A stretch of 41,085 bases of DNA, taken from the NCBI RefSeq assembly GCF_001949145.1, contig NW_019091439.1:265096-306180 (forward strand), read 5' to 3'. Shown here one piece after another: positions 40,983 through 41,085 of the stretch (its first letter is position 1; every line of letters begins with the position of its first letter). The notes under the pieces were generated by a model. The model did no database searches, was not told the DNA's origin, and saw only the letters and a list, made by a program, of their open reading frames with translations. This stretch comes from Acanthaster planci (taxonomy: Eukaryota > Echinodermata > Asteroidea > Valvatida > Acanthasteridae). A program made the translations under genes and the position numbers.

Positions 40983-41085
40983 TAGGCCTGTGCCGGGTAC
41001 CCGGGTACCCGCCCGTCGATTTCAAAACCCGGTTCCATTTTTCCGGGCCGGGTACCCGTAAAAAAGTAACTAAATTAGGAACAAG
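40983..41085. mobile_element. Left end of a GGTACCCG-rich (hAT-like) element running off the window
   Basis: Starts TAGGCCTGTGCCGGGTACCC and repeats GGGTACCCG three times within 75 bases. TAGGCCTGTGC followed by subterminal repeats resembles hAT-type ends. The flank AGATACAT (40975-40982) would be the 8-bp target duplication. Translations such as VPGTRVPAR are by-products of the repeat. Confidence 0.45.

Larger units (their letters stand above)
28665..41085. other. TAOK upstream flank or 5' UTR intron; no recognised protein gene
   Basis: About 12.4 kb. Open frames here are short and none resembles a known domain. Because exon 1 has an acceptor just before the ATG, at least part of this region should be intron. 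It contains repeat X copy B, the 14-bp minisatellite, two hAT-like ends, the inverted-repeat element at 36.7-37.2 kb and dense TACATGTA palindromes (for example 31340-31400, 33058-33108, 34383-34462 and 38033-38115). Neither the promoter nor the 5' UTR exon could be placed. Confidence 0.7.

Noticed and set aside
40666-41061. A 131-residue plus-strand ORF ending in VPGTRVPAR-type sequence
   Set aside because: The end is the GGGTACCCG transposon repeat, and the rest is A/T-rich non-coding sequence.

Overview
The window is animal nuclear DNA. It holds most of one intron-rich gene on the minus strand that encodes a TAO-family Ste20 protein kinase (TAOK1/2/3 type). I assembled 17 GT-AG exons between 28664 (ATG) and 727. 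They give 823 in-frame codons whose numbering matches the human TAO kinases exactly through the kinase domain (K57, D151, D169, S181). An 18th, apparently in-frame cassette exon of 60 codons lies at 9363-9542 and would raise the total to 883. The gene is open at its 3' end: the last roughly 100 codons and the 3' UTR lie beyond base 1. At the 5' end a splice acceptor sits 4-6 bases before the ATG, so at least one 5' UTR exon lies upstream, and I could not place it.

The organism is probably a cephalochordate (amphioxus, Branchiostoma). This is inferred from a TAO kinase that fits none of the three vertebrate paralogues in particular, from heavy scatter of the palindrome TACATGTA through non-coding DNA, and from tandem duplications that straddle 5' splice sites, a style of intronic minisatellite I recall being described in amphioxus. 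Another marine invertebrate cannot be excluded.

Layout from high to low coordinates. 28.7-41.1 kb: no recognisable protein gene; upstream flank or 5' UTR intron with a 14-bp minisatellite (32.13-32.42 kb), hAT-like transposon ends (32.46-32.55 kb and 40.98 kb to the edge), an inverted-repeat-bounded element (36.72-37.18 kb) and a dispersed repeat (29.71-30.00 kb). 13.4-28.7 kb: kinase domain exons 1-9, with a 6.9-kb intron 3 and a possible TTAA-type transposon in intron 7. 6.5-13.8 kb: linker exons 9-11, including a triplicated splice donor at exon 9 and the new exon 10b. 0.7-6.0 kb: coiled-coil exons 12-17, with a tRNA-like SINE in intron 14 and a decayed repeat array seeded by the exon 15 donor in intron 15.

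The points of greatest interest are the two exon/intron-boundary duplications (one keeps three in-frame 5' splice sites), the unannotated exon 10b, and an unexplained minus-strand ORF pair inside intron 2. I see no bacterial, viral, CRISPR or toxin system.
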